Assembly (NCBI RefSeq): GCF_014596475.1
Contig: NZ_MECJ01000007.1
Coordinates: forward strand, 62,001-126,000
Direction of reading: 5' to 3'
DNA: 64,000 bases
Source: Streptomyces sp. CBMA152
Lineage (GTDB): Bacteria > Actinomycetota > Actinomycetes > Streptomycetales > Streptomycetaceae
Part shown: one piece after another, positions 27,456 to 35,711 of the stretch
Position numbering within the stretch: the stretch's first letter is position 1
Layout: every line of letters begins with the position of its first letter
Program-made: the position numbers and the translations under genes
The notes under the pieces: model-generated
The model's database searches: none
Seen by the model: the letters and a program-made list of their open reading frames with translations, nothing else
Told to the model about the DNA's origin: nothing

Positions 27456-27493
27456 TGGCCGCGTTGCTGATCGCACCATGGTGCGGACGGCGC

Positions 27494-27567
27494 GCCGCCT
27501 TAGCTCAGTTGGCCAGAGCAACGCACTCGTAATGCGTAGGTCTCGGGTTCGAATCCCGAAGGCGGCT
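27494..27567 (+). tRNA. tRNA-Thr (anticodon CGT)
   Basis: This is a complete 74-nt cloverleaf: 7-bp acceptor stem (GCCGCCT with AGGCGGC), D arm GCTC/GAGC, anticodon stem ACGCA/TGCGT with loop CTCGTAA (anticodon CGT at 27528-27530, reading ACG), T arm TCGGG/CCCGA with TTCGAAT loop, discriminator T. CCA is not encoded. tRNA-Thr genes are frequent integration sites for Streptomyces elements, and decayed DNA follows directly. Confidence 0.97.
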
Positions 27568-27575
27568 CGGATTAA

Positions 27576-27610
27576 CCCCAGGACTCACTCGCCGTGACCT
27601 GGGGTTTTTT
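27576..27610 (+). terminator. tRNA terminator
   Basis: CCCCAGG (27576-27582) pairs with CCTGGGG (27598-27604) across a 15-base loop, followed by six Ts. It lies nine bases after the tRNA. Confidence 0.88.
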
Positions 27611-27825
27611 CATGCCTGGATCCGGCGGGGGCGAATCTCGATGATCTTCGCGCCGTCATGTGTGGCCGTTGTGTGGCCATCGGTGTCTGCGACTGCCCCG
27701 GCTCCCCGCCCGGCGAGGTGGGCGGGGCTGTCTGAAACGATCGAGCTGCTCGTACGCGAGGGAACGGCTGACGACGCCAAGTGGACGAAGGCCCACCAGC
27801 TGGCCAGTGCGGCGCGTGATGCCTT
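27610..27825 (-). pseudogene. Possible integrase 3' tail remnant beside the tRNA
   Basis: On the minus strand a 72-codon segment is bounded upstream by an in-frame TAG (27826-27828) and ends at a TGA 43 bases from the tRNA. Its last residues read TDGHTTATHDGAKIIEI and RPRRIQA, which resembles C-terminal tails of actinobacterial tyrosine integrases. No catalytic residues survive. The position, with the gene pointing into the tRNA 3' end, is where int lies in integrated tRNA-targeting elements. The overlapping plus-strand frame 27641-27928 (95 residues, with SETIELLVREGTADDAKW) has better codon composition in its second half and may be a separate short remnant. Both readings are tentative. Confidence 0.3.
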
Positions 27826-27979
27826 CTACGTGTCCTCGCGGCGCGACCTGGGGATCGCTGGCGCACCCCCTCCCTCTGGAGAGTGGCCGCGGCCCTGGCG
27901 GGTCGAACTCTCCGGGACGGACAGGTAGATCATCATCCCCTGACCCGGGGCGGATCACGGGGTGCCGCTCTTTTCTGCC

Positions 27980-28022
27980 GGGAAGGGCCAGGTGGGATTG
28001 AGAATCCCACCTGGCCCTTCCC
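27980..28022. terminator. 20-bp stem terminator after the FAD oxidoreductase gene
   Basis: GGAAGGGCCAGGTGGGATT (27981-27999) pairs perfectly with 28003-28021 across a GAG loop; one more G-C pair extends it. No U-run is present. It lies 34 bases beyond the minus-strand stop of the oxidoreductase and would work in both directions. Between the tRNA terminator and this hairpin there is only decayed DNA. Confidence 0.85.
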
Positions 28023-28056
28023 CCGCGCGTACCCGCCCCGTCAGGCGATCAGGTCG

Positions 28057-29568
28057 TCAGTCGATCCCCTGCGCGAACGAGAACACCCCGTACGGGTCGT
28101 ACTTGGACTTGAGGTAGGACAGGCGGTCGTAGTTGACGCCGTAGTACGCCTCGCGCCAGTTCGGGAGTTTCGGGTCGATGAAGTTCTGGTAGGACTCGCC
28201 GCGCGAGATCGGGTCCACCGCCGCGAAGCCGTTGTCGCAGAAGCGCTGGGCCGAGTCGAGCTCGGCGCCGGACAGGACTCCGTTCGCGAAGCTGTAGTAC
28301 GACGTCAGGAGCGTGCTGTCGCGGTGGACGTACGCCGTCGCCGTGCGCGAGACCGTGTTCGCGGCGCCGCCGAGCGCCACGATCTCGAACATGTGGAAGT
28401 GGCCGGCCGTGCGCTCGGTGTCGAAGACGCCGACCATCCGGGCCCAGTCGGACTCGCTGGGCGTGTCGCTCAGCAGGCGGCCGCGGCCCAGCGCGTTGCC
28501 GAACGGGGCGAGCTTGCCGTTCGTCGGGTCCCAGGTGTTGTTGTGGCACTGCTGCTGCGAGTACGTGCCGCAGCCGAAGATCTTCATCATCGCGGACCGG
28601 TAGGTGTCCGTGTAGATGTTCTGCTGGACGGGGTTCGTGCCGGTCGCGGCGATCAGGCGGGCGATCTCGGTGTCGAACTCCGCGCGCGTGCCGACCGACG
28701 CCACCTGCACCACCACCAGCGGCGCGGCACCCGGCGTCGCGTCGAACAGGTCGATGTTGGAGCGGCTGCCGAACGTCGTCGGCGCGCCTTCCAGCCACTG
28801 GGTCAGGCCGTGCAGCGCGCCGACCGCGTGGTCGTAGGTGAAGGTCAGCTCGGCGAAGTGCAGGGTCGGGACCGCCGACGGGGTCACCGTGTACTGCGTC
28901 ACGATGCCGAAGTTGCCGCCGCCACCGCCGCGGATCGCCCAGAACAGGTCCGGGTTCGAGGTCGCCGACGCCGTGACCTGGCGGCCGTTGGCCAGGACCA
29001 CCTTCGCCGCCGTCACGTTGTCCAGGCCCAGGCCGTGGGAGCGGGTGAGCAGGCCGACGCCGCCGCCCTGGAGGAAACCGCCGAGCCCGACGGTCGGGAA
29101 CAGGCCGCCCGGGATCGCCAGGCCGCTCGCGCCGAGGCCGTTGACGAGGTCGACCAGTTGCGTACCGCCGCCGACGGTCGCCGTGCCGGACCCGGCCGTC
29201 ACCGCGTTCAGACGCGAGACGTCGATGATCATGCCGGTGGTGGTCGAGTAGCCGCCGCCGCTGTGGCCGCCGCTGCGCGCGGCGACCGGAATGTCGTGGT
29301 ACTGCGCGAAAATCAGGCTGTTGGTCACGTCGTTGGCGTTCGCCGCGTACACGACGGCCTGCGGATTGGTGAGGCTGAACTGGGCGTACTCGACGGTCTT
29401 GGCCGTCTGGTACGAGGAGTCGGACGGCAGCACCAGCGTGCCCGTCAGATTCGCCCGCAGCCGGTCCCACTGGCTGGTGGTCGTGGCGGTCGCGGTGGTG
29501 AAGCCCGACAGGGACAGGGCCGCGGCCCCGGCTCCCGCCATTCCGATGAGCGACCTGCGTGTGATCAT
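28057..29568 (-). CDS. Secreted FAD-linked oxidoreductase (berberine-bridge type)
   Basis: This 503-residue protein has a twin-arginine signal (MITRRSLIGMAGAGAAALS), an FAD-binding PCMH domain with ARSGGHSGGGYS (the His that binds FAD covalently) and PTVGLGGFLQGGGVGLLTR, a substrate domain, and a C-terminal BBE segment NYDRLSYLKSKYDPYGVF. The Cys that usually precedes PTVG in bicovalent members is replaced (GGLFPTVG), so a single covalent link is expected. It probably oxidises a sugar or a small natural product outside the cell. I chose ATG 29568 for the signal peptide and the GGGGAG ribosome site; the longer frame starts at 29613. Confidence 0.9.
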   Translation of the reverse strand: MITRRSLIGMAGAGAAALSLSGFTTATATTTSQWDRLRANLTGTLVLPSDSSYQTAKTVEYAQFSLTNPQAVVYAANANDVTNSLIFAQYHDIPVAARSGGHSGGGYSTTTGMIIDVSRLNAVTAGSGTATVGGGTQLVDLVNGLGASGLAIPGGLFPTVGLGGFLQGGGVGLLTRSHGLGLDNVTAAKVVLANGRQVTASATSNPDLFWAIRGGGGGNFGIVTQYTVTPSAVPTLHFAELTFTYDHAVGALHGLTQWLEGAPTTFGSRSNIDLFDATPGAAPLVVVQVASVGTRAEFDTEIARLIAATGTNPVQQNIYTDTYRSAMMKIFGCGTYSQQQCHNNTWDPTNGKLAPFGNALGRGRLLSDTPSESDWARMVGVFDTERTAGHFHMFEIVALGGAANTVSRTATAYVHRDSTLLTSYYSFANGVLSGAELDSAQRFCDNGFAAVDPISRGESYQNFIDPKLPNWREAYYGVNYDRLSYLKSKYDPYGVFSFAQGID

Positions 29569-29767
29569 TCCGTGCTCTCCCCTGTGATGCCGAATGACAT
29601 GAAGGCGACCCATGTCATGAACGCGATCCCCGGCCCGTATCCCTCCACCCCAAGGGCTGGGAATCCTGCCATGTTTCCGTCAGACGCGTGGGGCAGTTGG
29701 CCAGTACGGCGAGAGCTCGCCTACCGCTCAAGTCCCGCTAGAACCAGAGGGATTGGGGCGCGACCGG

Positions 29768-29885
29768 ATGAGGTGCGGCGTTCAAGTGTGGACCTTGAAC
29801 CGGGGAGCGCACCTGGTGTTCCGCCGCCCTCCTCCGGGCGCTGCGCGAGGCCGTACGGGACGGGCGGCTCGCGCCCGCGCCGTGA
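29768..29885 (+). pseudogene. Frameshifted remnant of a MocR/GntR-type regulator N-terminus
   Basis: From ATG 29768 the frame reads VQVWTLNRGAHLV, like the start of MocR-family regulators. After a frame change near 29820 the next frame reads AALLRALREAVRDGRLAP, the first helix of the GntR winged helix, and then stops at 29883. The DNA-binding helices and the aminotransferase domain are absent. It lies in the 365-base gap before the hydrolase-kinase gene; the remainder of that gap shows nothing else. The match is by eye. Confidence 0.45.
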
Positions 29886-29933
29886 GATTTAGGGTGTTAC
29901 GGGATAGGCACGTGTCGAGGGGGAGTGGCGGAA

Positions 29934-31637
29934 GTGAACGATGTGATGAGCGAGTTCGGCTGGGAACGGCTCACGGGCGAGTTCGACGGCGAGCGCATCA
30001 GCTGCGCGACAGCCGAGCCGACCGAAGCGATCCCCTCCCTCACCGTCGTCCTGCTCCACGGCGCCGGACTCGGCGACAAGGCCCGGCTCGTCGAGCTGGG
30101 GGAGGACTTCCGGGCGAGGGGCCACCGCGTCCTCGCCCTCGACTTCTCCGGGCACGGCGAATCCAGCGGCGAACTCGGCGAGTTGAGCCTGGAGCGGCGG
30201 TTCGTGCAGGCGCGGGCGGCGATCGACGCGTACGTACCGCCGCAGCACAGCCTCGTCCTGACCGGCTTCAGCATGAGCGGCCAGACCGTCGCCGACCTGG
30301 CCGCGCACTACGGCTCCCGGGTGGCGGGCATCGGGCTCTGCGCGCCCGCCGTGTACGCGGACGATGCGTGGTCCGAGCCCTTCGGGGCGGAACCGGGCGC
30401 GCCCGGAATCCCGCCGGACGCGCCCGTCTCCCGCTTCACCGAGATCCTCCGCACGCCCGACAGCTGGCGCGACTGCCGTGCCCTGGACGTCCTGCGGTCG
30501 CTGCGCACGCGCGCGGTGCTGGCCGTACCGGCGGTGGACGAGATCATTCCGTACGCCGTCACCGAAGCGGTGGCGACCGCGCTGACCTGCGACAACGAGG
30601 CCCGCGTCACGCAGCTCGTCTTCGAGGGCGCGCACCACCGCCTCGGCGTGTGGTTCCGCGAGAACCCCGTCGAGCGGGCCCGGTTCGTGGACGCCGTCCT
30701 CGACGACCTGGGCGCGGACGGCTGGGAGCTGACCCGGGCGTGGGTCGACAAGACGTTGCCGGAGGGCGAGCGCGTACGGGACGCGGTGGCGCTGCGGGGC
30801 GGGTGGACGTCGCAGATGCGACGCGTACGTACGGAGGCCGAGGGCAGCGGCAGCGGAAGGGAGTTGGTGCTGCGGTCCTTCGCCAAACCCTTCTACCGCC
30901 GCCACGCACCCGGCCTCCTCGCGCGCGAGGCCGCAGTCCTCACGCTCCTGGCCGACACGGACGTACCCGCCCCCGCCCTGCTCGCGGCCGACCCGCACGG
31001 CGAACACTGCGACCACCCGTCCCTGCTGATGACCCGCCTGGAGGGCGAGGTGCGCCTGGACGAACACGGCCTGGACCACCGCATCCCCCTCCTCGCCCGC
31101 CAGTTGGCGACGATCCACCGGGTACGGGCGGAGGGCCCCGACCGCCCCCGCACCTACGAGCCCTGGACCGCCCCCGACCGCGTCCGCATCCCGGCCGCCA
31201 CCCGCCGCCCCGACGTCTGGCACCGCGCGATCGACGTCCTGCGCCAAGGGCCGCCCGCGTACGAGGGGTGCTTCCTGCACCGCGACTTCCACCCCGGGAA
31301 CGTGCTGTTCAGCGGCACGGGCGACCAGACGCGGATCACCGGCGTCGTCGACTGGGTCGAGACATCCTGGGGCCCGGCCGACCTGGACGTGGCCCATTGC
31401 TCGACGGCTCTGGCGCTGCTGCACGGCGTGAGCGCGGCGACGGCATTCCGCCACCATTACTGGACCGAATCCGCCCATCCCGCCCAAGGCACCCCGTACT
31501 GGCTGCTATTGGACGCCCTCACCTACGCACCCGACGCAGAAAAACTGGCCACTCCGTGGCGCGCTCTGGGTCGCACGGACCTGACGCAGGAGGTGTTGGC
31601 GGCGCGGCTGGAGGAGTACGTGGCAACGATCCTGTGA
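29934..31637 (+). CDS. Alpha/beta-hydrolase fused to an aminoglycoside-phosphotransferase-like kinase
   Basis: This is a 567-residue two-domain protein. Residues 1-262 form an alpha/beta-hydrolase with LLHGAGLGDKARL and the GHGESSG loop. The nucleophile elbow reads GFSMSG, so Ser113 is present but the usual Gly two residues later is Ser. Late His in GAHHRLG may complete the triad. Residues 268-560 are an APH/choline-kinase-like domain with HRDFHPGN (catalytic Asp451) and VVDWVETSWGPADLD (metal Asp473). Start GTG 29934 has AGGGGGAG eight bases upstream; GTG 29925 is too close to that site. Substrate is unknown; neither antibiotic inactivation nor small-molecule recycling can be chosen from sequence. 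Confidence 0.85.
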   Translation: MNDVMSEFGWERLTGEFDGERISCATAEPTEAIPSLTVVLLHGAGLGDKARLVELGEDFRARGHRVLALDFSGHGESSGELGELSLERRFVQARAAIDAYVPPQHSLVLTGFSMSGQTVADLAAHYGSRVAGIGLCAPAVYADDAWSEPFGAEPGAPGIPPDAPVSRFTEILRTPDSWRDCRALDVLRSLRTRAVLAVPAVDEIIPYAVTEAVATALTCDNEARVTQLVFEGAHHRLGVWFRENPVERARFVDAVLDDLGADGWELTRAWVDKTLPEGERVRDAVALRGGWTSQMRRVRTEAEGSGSGRELVLRSFAKPFYRRHAPGLLAREAAVLTLLADTDVPAPALLAADPHGEHCDHPSLLMTRLEGEVRLDEHGLDHRIPLLARQLATIHRVRAEGPDRPRTYEPWTAPDRVRIPAATRRPDVWHRAIDVLRQGPPAYEGCFLHRDFHPGNVLFSGTGDQTRITGVVDWVETSWGPADLDVAHCSTALALLHGVSAATAFRHHYWTESAHPAQGTPYWLLLDALTYAPDAEKLATPWRALGRTDLTQEVLAARLEEYVATIL

Positions 31638-31716
31638 CGGCGGTCGACACCTGAACCGGCCCAAAGGTTGTACGTCCACGTAAAATTGCCGCAAAAAGTC
31701 CCGCCCGCCGACAGCG

Positions 31717-31819
31717 GTCACCTCGGCCCGGGGGCGGGCCGGAAACGGACGAGATCCCCGGGCTCCACCGTATGGAGCCCGAGGATCTCTCTGTCCTTCG
31801 GTTCCGGCCGGACGGTGAC
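31717..31819. terminator. Large nested inverted repeat after the hydrolase-kinase gene
   Basis: Four nested arms pair: GTCACC (31717) with GGTGAC (31814), GGCCGGAA (31737) with TTCCGGCC (31802), GGAC (31747) with GTCC (31793), and a 17-base arm from 31751 with 31773-31789 (one mismatch, loop CCGTA). The whole can fold as one long interrupted hairpin and probably ends transcription between two plus-strand genes. The rest of 31638-31976 shows only a short AT-richer patch at 31674-31698. Confidence 0.7.
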
Positions 31820-31976
31820 ACTCCCCCGAGTGTGGGCATCCACCGAGCACCGGCTGGCCGGAACCGATGCACTGATCAAACCAGGCGGCACCAACAGATC
31901 GCTAACATGTGGCCAACGGTCAACGGTCAAGAGGGCAGCCGCTGGACGGTCGATGGGGCAACCGGTGGAGGTCGGT

Positions 31977-34900
31977 GTGTGCATTCGGTTCGGCCTGCTC
32001 GGGCCATTGACCGTGCGCGGGGAGCCGGTCGGAAGTGGCAAGATCCGGTCCCTGCTGACCGCCCTGCTGATACGGCCGGGCCGGGTCGTCCCGATCGAGG
32101 ACCTGAAGCTGGCGCTGTGGGGCGACGAACCGCCCGCGTCGGCGACCGCGTCGCTGCACAACCATGTCGCCCGGCTGCGGCGGCTGCTCGGCGGTGAGGA
32201 CCGGGTACGCGCCGTGCCGCCGGGGTACGCCCTGCGGGTCGACCCGGGCGAGCTCGACTCCCAGGTCTTCGAGGCGCACGCGCGCGCGGCCCTCGCCGCG
32301 TACAACACGGGCGACTGGCCGGTGGTGGCCGAGGAGAGCGCCGCCGCCCTCGCCCTGTGGCGCGGCGCGCCGCTCGGCGGCCTCTACGACCCGGCCGACG
32401 GCGAGCCCGCCCTCGTGCAGCGGCTCGGCGAGACGAGACTCCTGGTCCTGGAGTGGAAGTACGAGGCGGAGCTGCGGCTCGGCCGGTATGAGGGGATCGG
32501 GCCGGAACTGGCGGCGCTGACCGGGGAGTTCCCGCTGCGGGAGGCGTTCCATCGGCAGCTGATGCTGGTGCTGCACCGCACCGGGCGGCAGGCGGAGGCG
32601 CTGGCCGTGCACCAGCGGCTGCGGCGCACCCTGGTCGAGGAGCTGGGAGTCGACCCGGGCCCCGCCGTCCAGGAGGCGTACCAGGAGATCCTGCGCGAGC
32701 CCGCCCGGCCCGTCGAGCTGCCCGCCCCGGCCCAACTGCCGCCCGGGCCCGCTCACTTCACCGGTCGCGCCGATGTGCTGGCCGCGCTGCGCACCGCGCT
32801 GACCGGGCGCCGGGAGGACGCGTCCCTGGGCGCCAAGGACCTGGAGCTGTCCGGAATCGTGCGCGCCGGATGCGCCCCGGCCGGACCCACCTATCCCGCC
32901 GCCTTCGCCGCGCTGTCCGCGCTCGCCGGTCCCGGCGCACCGGTGCTCGCGGGGCGCGCGGGGGCCCGCCCCGACCCCGTGAGCACCCCGAGCGCCGCTC
33001 CGATCGCCGTGGTCACCGGCATGGCCGGGGTCGGCAAGAGCGCGCTCGCCCTGCATGCGGCGCACACGCTGCGCGAGGAGTTCCCGGACGGGCAGCTCTA
33101 TCTCAATCTGCGCGGCGCGACCCCCGGGCTCGCCCCGCTCCCGCCGATCCAGGCGCTCGCCGCGCTGCTCAGCGCGCTCGGCGTCGACTCCCGGCAGGTC
33201 CCGGACGTGCCGGACGCGGCCGCCGCGCTGCTGCGCTCGCGGCTCGCCCCGACCCGTACGCTCCTCGTCCTCGACGACGCGGCCTCGGCCGCGCAGGTGC
33301 GGCCGCTGCTGCCCGCCGGGGACGGCTGCGCGGTGGTCGTGACCAGCCGTTCGCCGCTGGCCGCGCTGGACGGCGCGACCCGCTTCCCGCTCACCCCGAT
33401 GACCCCGGCCGAGAGCCTGGGGCTGCTGCGGGCCGTCTCCGGGCGCCAACTGCCGGACGGCGCGGCCCGGTTGGTCGAGCTGTGCGGCCGCCTCCCGTTG
33501 GCGCTGCGCGTCGCGGCCGCCCGCCTCGCCGCCCGCAGCGCGCTCAGCCCCGACGCGCTCGCCGGGCTCCTCGACGCCGAGGACGGACGCCTGGACCATC
33601 TGGAGTACGACGACCTGAGCGTGCGGCGCTCGCTGGCCGTCGCGCTCGGAGCCCTCGACCCGGACGCGGCCCTCGCGCTGCGCCGCCTGGGCGCGCTCGA
33701 CCTGCCCGCGTACGAAGTCCCGGTCGTCGCCCGCCTGATGGGCTGCGACGAGCAGCGGACGGGGGCCGCGCTCGACCGGCTCGTCGAGGTCGCGCTGCTC
33801 GAAGAGATCTCGTACGGGCGGTACGCGCCGCACGACCTGGTGCGGGACTTCGCCCGCGAGCTGGCCGCCCAGGACGGGGAGCGGGAGGAGGCCGTCGAGC
33901 GCGCGCTGCGCTGGTACGCCGAGGCCGCCCGGCAGAGCAGCCTGGTGCTCGCCCCGCCGCACCGCGAGGGCCCGGCGCGGGTGCCGGACCCGGTCGGCGA
34001 CGCGGCGCCGTTCGCGGACACCGAGGCCGCGCTGGCCTGGGGCGACCGCGAGATGCCCGCCGTCCTCACCCTGACCGAGCGGTACGCGCGTACGTCGCCG
34101 ACCGTGTTCCTGCTGGTCCGGGCGTATTTCAGCCATCTCCAGTACCGGGGCCGCTACGGCGCGCTGCGCCACCTCAACCGGTTCGTCCTGACGGCCGCGC
34201 GCGCGTGCGGCGACCGCGTCGCCCAGGCGCACGCCATCGGCGACCTCGCCGGGGCGCACTTCCTGGCCAGCCGGATCGAGGAGGCGCTCGCCCTCAACGA
34301 CGAGGCGATCGCGCTCTGGCAGGAGCTCGGCGAGCGGCAGCGCACCCAGCGCACGCTGGCCAACCGGGGCATGCTCCTGGAGCGCCTGGGCCGCCATGCC
34401 GAGGCCGCCGAGCCGCTGGAGCAGAGCCTCGCGCTGACCCGTGAACTCGACGACGCGTACGGCGAGGCGATCATCCTCAGCCATCTCGGCAACCTCCATG
34501 AGCACACCGACGCGCGCGTGGCCATCGGCTACCACGAGCGCAGCCTCGCCGCCGGGCGCCGCATCGGCAGCGACCTGCTGACGTCCACCGCCCACTGCAA
34601 CATCGGCTACGCGCACATCACCCTCGGCGAATGGGCGGCCGGCGTCGTCCACTTCGAGGACGCGCTGCGCATCCTCGGCGAGAACGGCGACTGGCACGGC
34701 CGCTCCCAGTCCGGCGTCGGCCTGGTCCGGGTGCTGGGCGAACTGGGCCGCACCGACGAGGCGTTCACCACCTGCACGGTCCTGATCGACCAGGCGGCCG
34801 AGCGCTGCGACAACTACACCGTGGGCCTGGCCCGCCGCGAGTACGGCCGCCTTGAGTACGGGCGCGGGCGCATCGCCGAGGCGCGCACCCAGTGGCGCCT

Positions 34901-35006
34901 GTCGCTGACGGCCCTGGAGGGCCGCGACCCGAAGGGGTACGCGGAGGTCGAGGCGCTGCTCGCGGCTCTGGAGCCTGATGGCGACGAGGTCGCCGAACGC
35001 GTGTGA
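31977..35006 (+). CDS. SARP-NB-ARC-TPR transcriptional regulator (AfsR type)
   Basis: This 1009-residue protein has an N-terminal OmpR-type winged helix (residues 1-95) and bacterial transcriptional activation domain (residues 96-250), together the SARP module of antibiotic-pathway activators. It is followed by an NB-ARC ATPase (Walker A GMAGVGKSAL, about residues 348-357; LLVLDDAAS as Walker B) and C-terminal tetratricopeptide repeats (about residues 720-1000). AfsR has this layout. I chose GTG 31977 because TGGAGG lies just upstream and the protein then opens on the winged helix; a frame open to 31668 adds unrelated residues. No biosynthetic cluster adjoins it, so it may act globally or on the adjacent sigma factor. 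Confidence 0.9.
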   Translation: MCIRFGLLGPLTVRGEPVGSGKIRSLLTALLIRPGRVVPIEDLKLALWGDEPPASATASLHNHVARLRRLLGGEDRVRAVPPGYALRVDPGELDSQVFEAHARAALAAYNTGDWPVVAEESAAALALWRGAPLGGLYDPADGEPALVQRLGETRLLVLEWKYEAELRLGRYEGIGPELAALTGEFPLREAFHRQLMLVLHRTGRQAEALAVHQRLRRTLVEELGVDPGPAVQEAYQEILREPARPVELPAPAQLPPGPAHFTGRADVLAALRTALTGRREDASLGAKDLELSGIVRAGCAPAGPTYPAAFAALSALAGPGAPVLAGRAGARPDPVSTPSAAPIAVVTGMAGVGKSALALHAAHTLREEFPDGQLYLNLRGATPGLAPLPPIQALAALLSALGVDSRQVPDVPDAAAALLRSRLAPTRTLLVLDDAASAAQVRPLLPAGDGCAVVVTSRSPLAALDGATRFPLTPMTPAESLGLLRAVSGRQLPDGAARLVELCGRLPLALRVAAARLAARSALSPDALAGLLDAEDGRLDHLEYDDLSVRRSLAVALGALDPDAALALRRLGALDLPAYEVPVVARLMGCDEQRTGAALDRLVEVALLEEISYGRYAPHDLVRDFARELAAQDGEREEAVERALRWYAEAARQSSLVLAPPHREGPARVPDPVGDAAPFADTEAALAWGDREMPAVLTLTERYARTSPTVFLLVRAYFSHLQYRGRYGALRHLNRFVLTAARACGDRVAQAHAIGDLAGAHFLASRIEEALALNDEAIALWQELGERQRTQRTLANRGMLLERLGRHAEAAEPLEQSLALTRELDDAYGEAIILSHLGNLHEHTDARVAIGYHERSLAAGRRIGSDLLTSTAHCNIGYAHITLGEWAAGVVHFEDALRILGENGDWHGRSQSGVGLVRVLGELGRTDEAFTTCTVLIDQAAERCDNYTVGLARREYGRLEYGRGRIAEARTQWRLSLTALEGRDPKGYAEVEALLAALEPDGDEVAERV

Positions 35007-35030
35007 CACACGGAGCCGACAAACTCGTGT

Positions 35031-35057
35031 GAAACATTCTGCGACCCCCGTCGCGTC
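35031..35057 (+). promoter_or_regulatory. Possible ECF-type promoter of the sigma gene
   Basis: GAAAC (35031-35035) and CGTC (35054-35057) are spaced 18 bases apart, like ECF -35/-10 pairs, 43 bases before the ATG. This suggests self-activation but is only a motif match. Confidence 0.35.
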
Positions 35058-35099
35058 AGTGAGGTGTAGGGGCGTGAGCGGTACGGGGGTCGGGGGAGC

Positions 35100-35627
35100 A
35101 TGGGAAAGCCGGGGCAGCAGCGGCAGTCGCGCGCGGAGGAGTTCATGGAGTTCGCGGCGGGCCGCGCGAACCACCTCTTCCGTTCCGCGTGCCTCCTGAC
35201 CAGCGGAGACGTCCATCTGGCCGAGGACCTGGTGCAGGAGACGCTGGGCCGGATGTACGCGCTGTGGGGCCGGATGTCCCGTATCGACAACCCGGCGGGC
35301 TACGCCCAGACCGTTCTCGTACGCACCTTCCTCACCCACCGACGGCGGCGCTCGGCCACCGAACGCCCCCTCGGGGAGCTGCCGGACCGCGCCGAGCACA
35401 GCGACGAGGACCCGGCGCTGCGCCTCGCGCTGCTCGACGCGCTCGGCCGCCTCGCGCCCAAGGACCGGGCGGTGGTGGTGCTGCGGTACTGGGAGGACCG
35501 CAGCGTCGAGGAGACGGCGGACGCGATGCACGTCAGCTCGGCCGCCGTCCGCACCCGCTCGGTGCGCGCGCTGGCGAAGCTGCGCGAACACCTGGGCGGC
35601 AGCCTCGCGGAGCTGTCGGCGCACTGA
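35100..35627 (+). CDS. ECF RNA polymerase sigma factor (SigE-family 70-kDa subfamily)
   Basis: This 175-residue sigma factor has region 2 with FRSACLLTSGDVHLAEDLVQETL and RMSRIDNPAGYAQTVLVRTF, and region 4 with LGRLAPKDRAVVVLRYWEDRSVEETADAM and VSSAAVRTRSVRAL as the -35-binding helix-turn-helix. It starts at ATG 35100 in GGGGGAGCATG. The next gene, 84 bases on, codes for a single-pass membrane protein that probably serves as its partner, a pairing common in actinobacteria. Confidence 0.93.
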   Translation: MGKPGQQRQSRAEEFMEFAAGRANHLFRSACLLTSGDVHLAEDLVQETLGRMYALWGRMSRIDNPAGYAQTVLVRTFLTHRRRRSATERPLGELPDRAEHSDEDPALRLALLDALGRLAPKDRAVVVLRYWEDRSVEETADAMHVSSAAVRTRSVRALAKLREHLGGSLAELSAH

Positions 35628-35711
35628 GGACTGAGCACTGAGTACGGAATACGGAATTTCCGGCATTCGATCATGATGCTTCGATCACGACGCAAGGAGT
35701 GGGGTCCCACC

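Noticed and set aside
27641..27928. 95-codon plus-strand ORF after the tRNA as an intact gene
   Set aside because: Only its second half has reasonable codon use, no ribosome site is visible, and it overlaps the integrase-like tail. I treat it as decayed DNA.
31920..35666. Minus-strand ORF of over 1200 codons opposite the SARP and sigma genes
   Set aside because: Composition is Arg/Gly/Ala-rich without any domain, and it spans two real genes on the plus strand.
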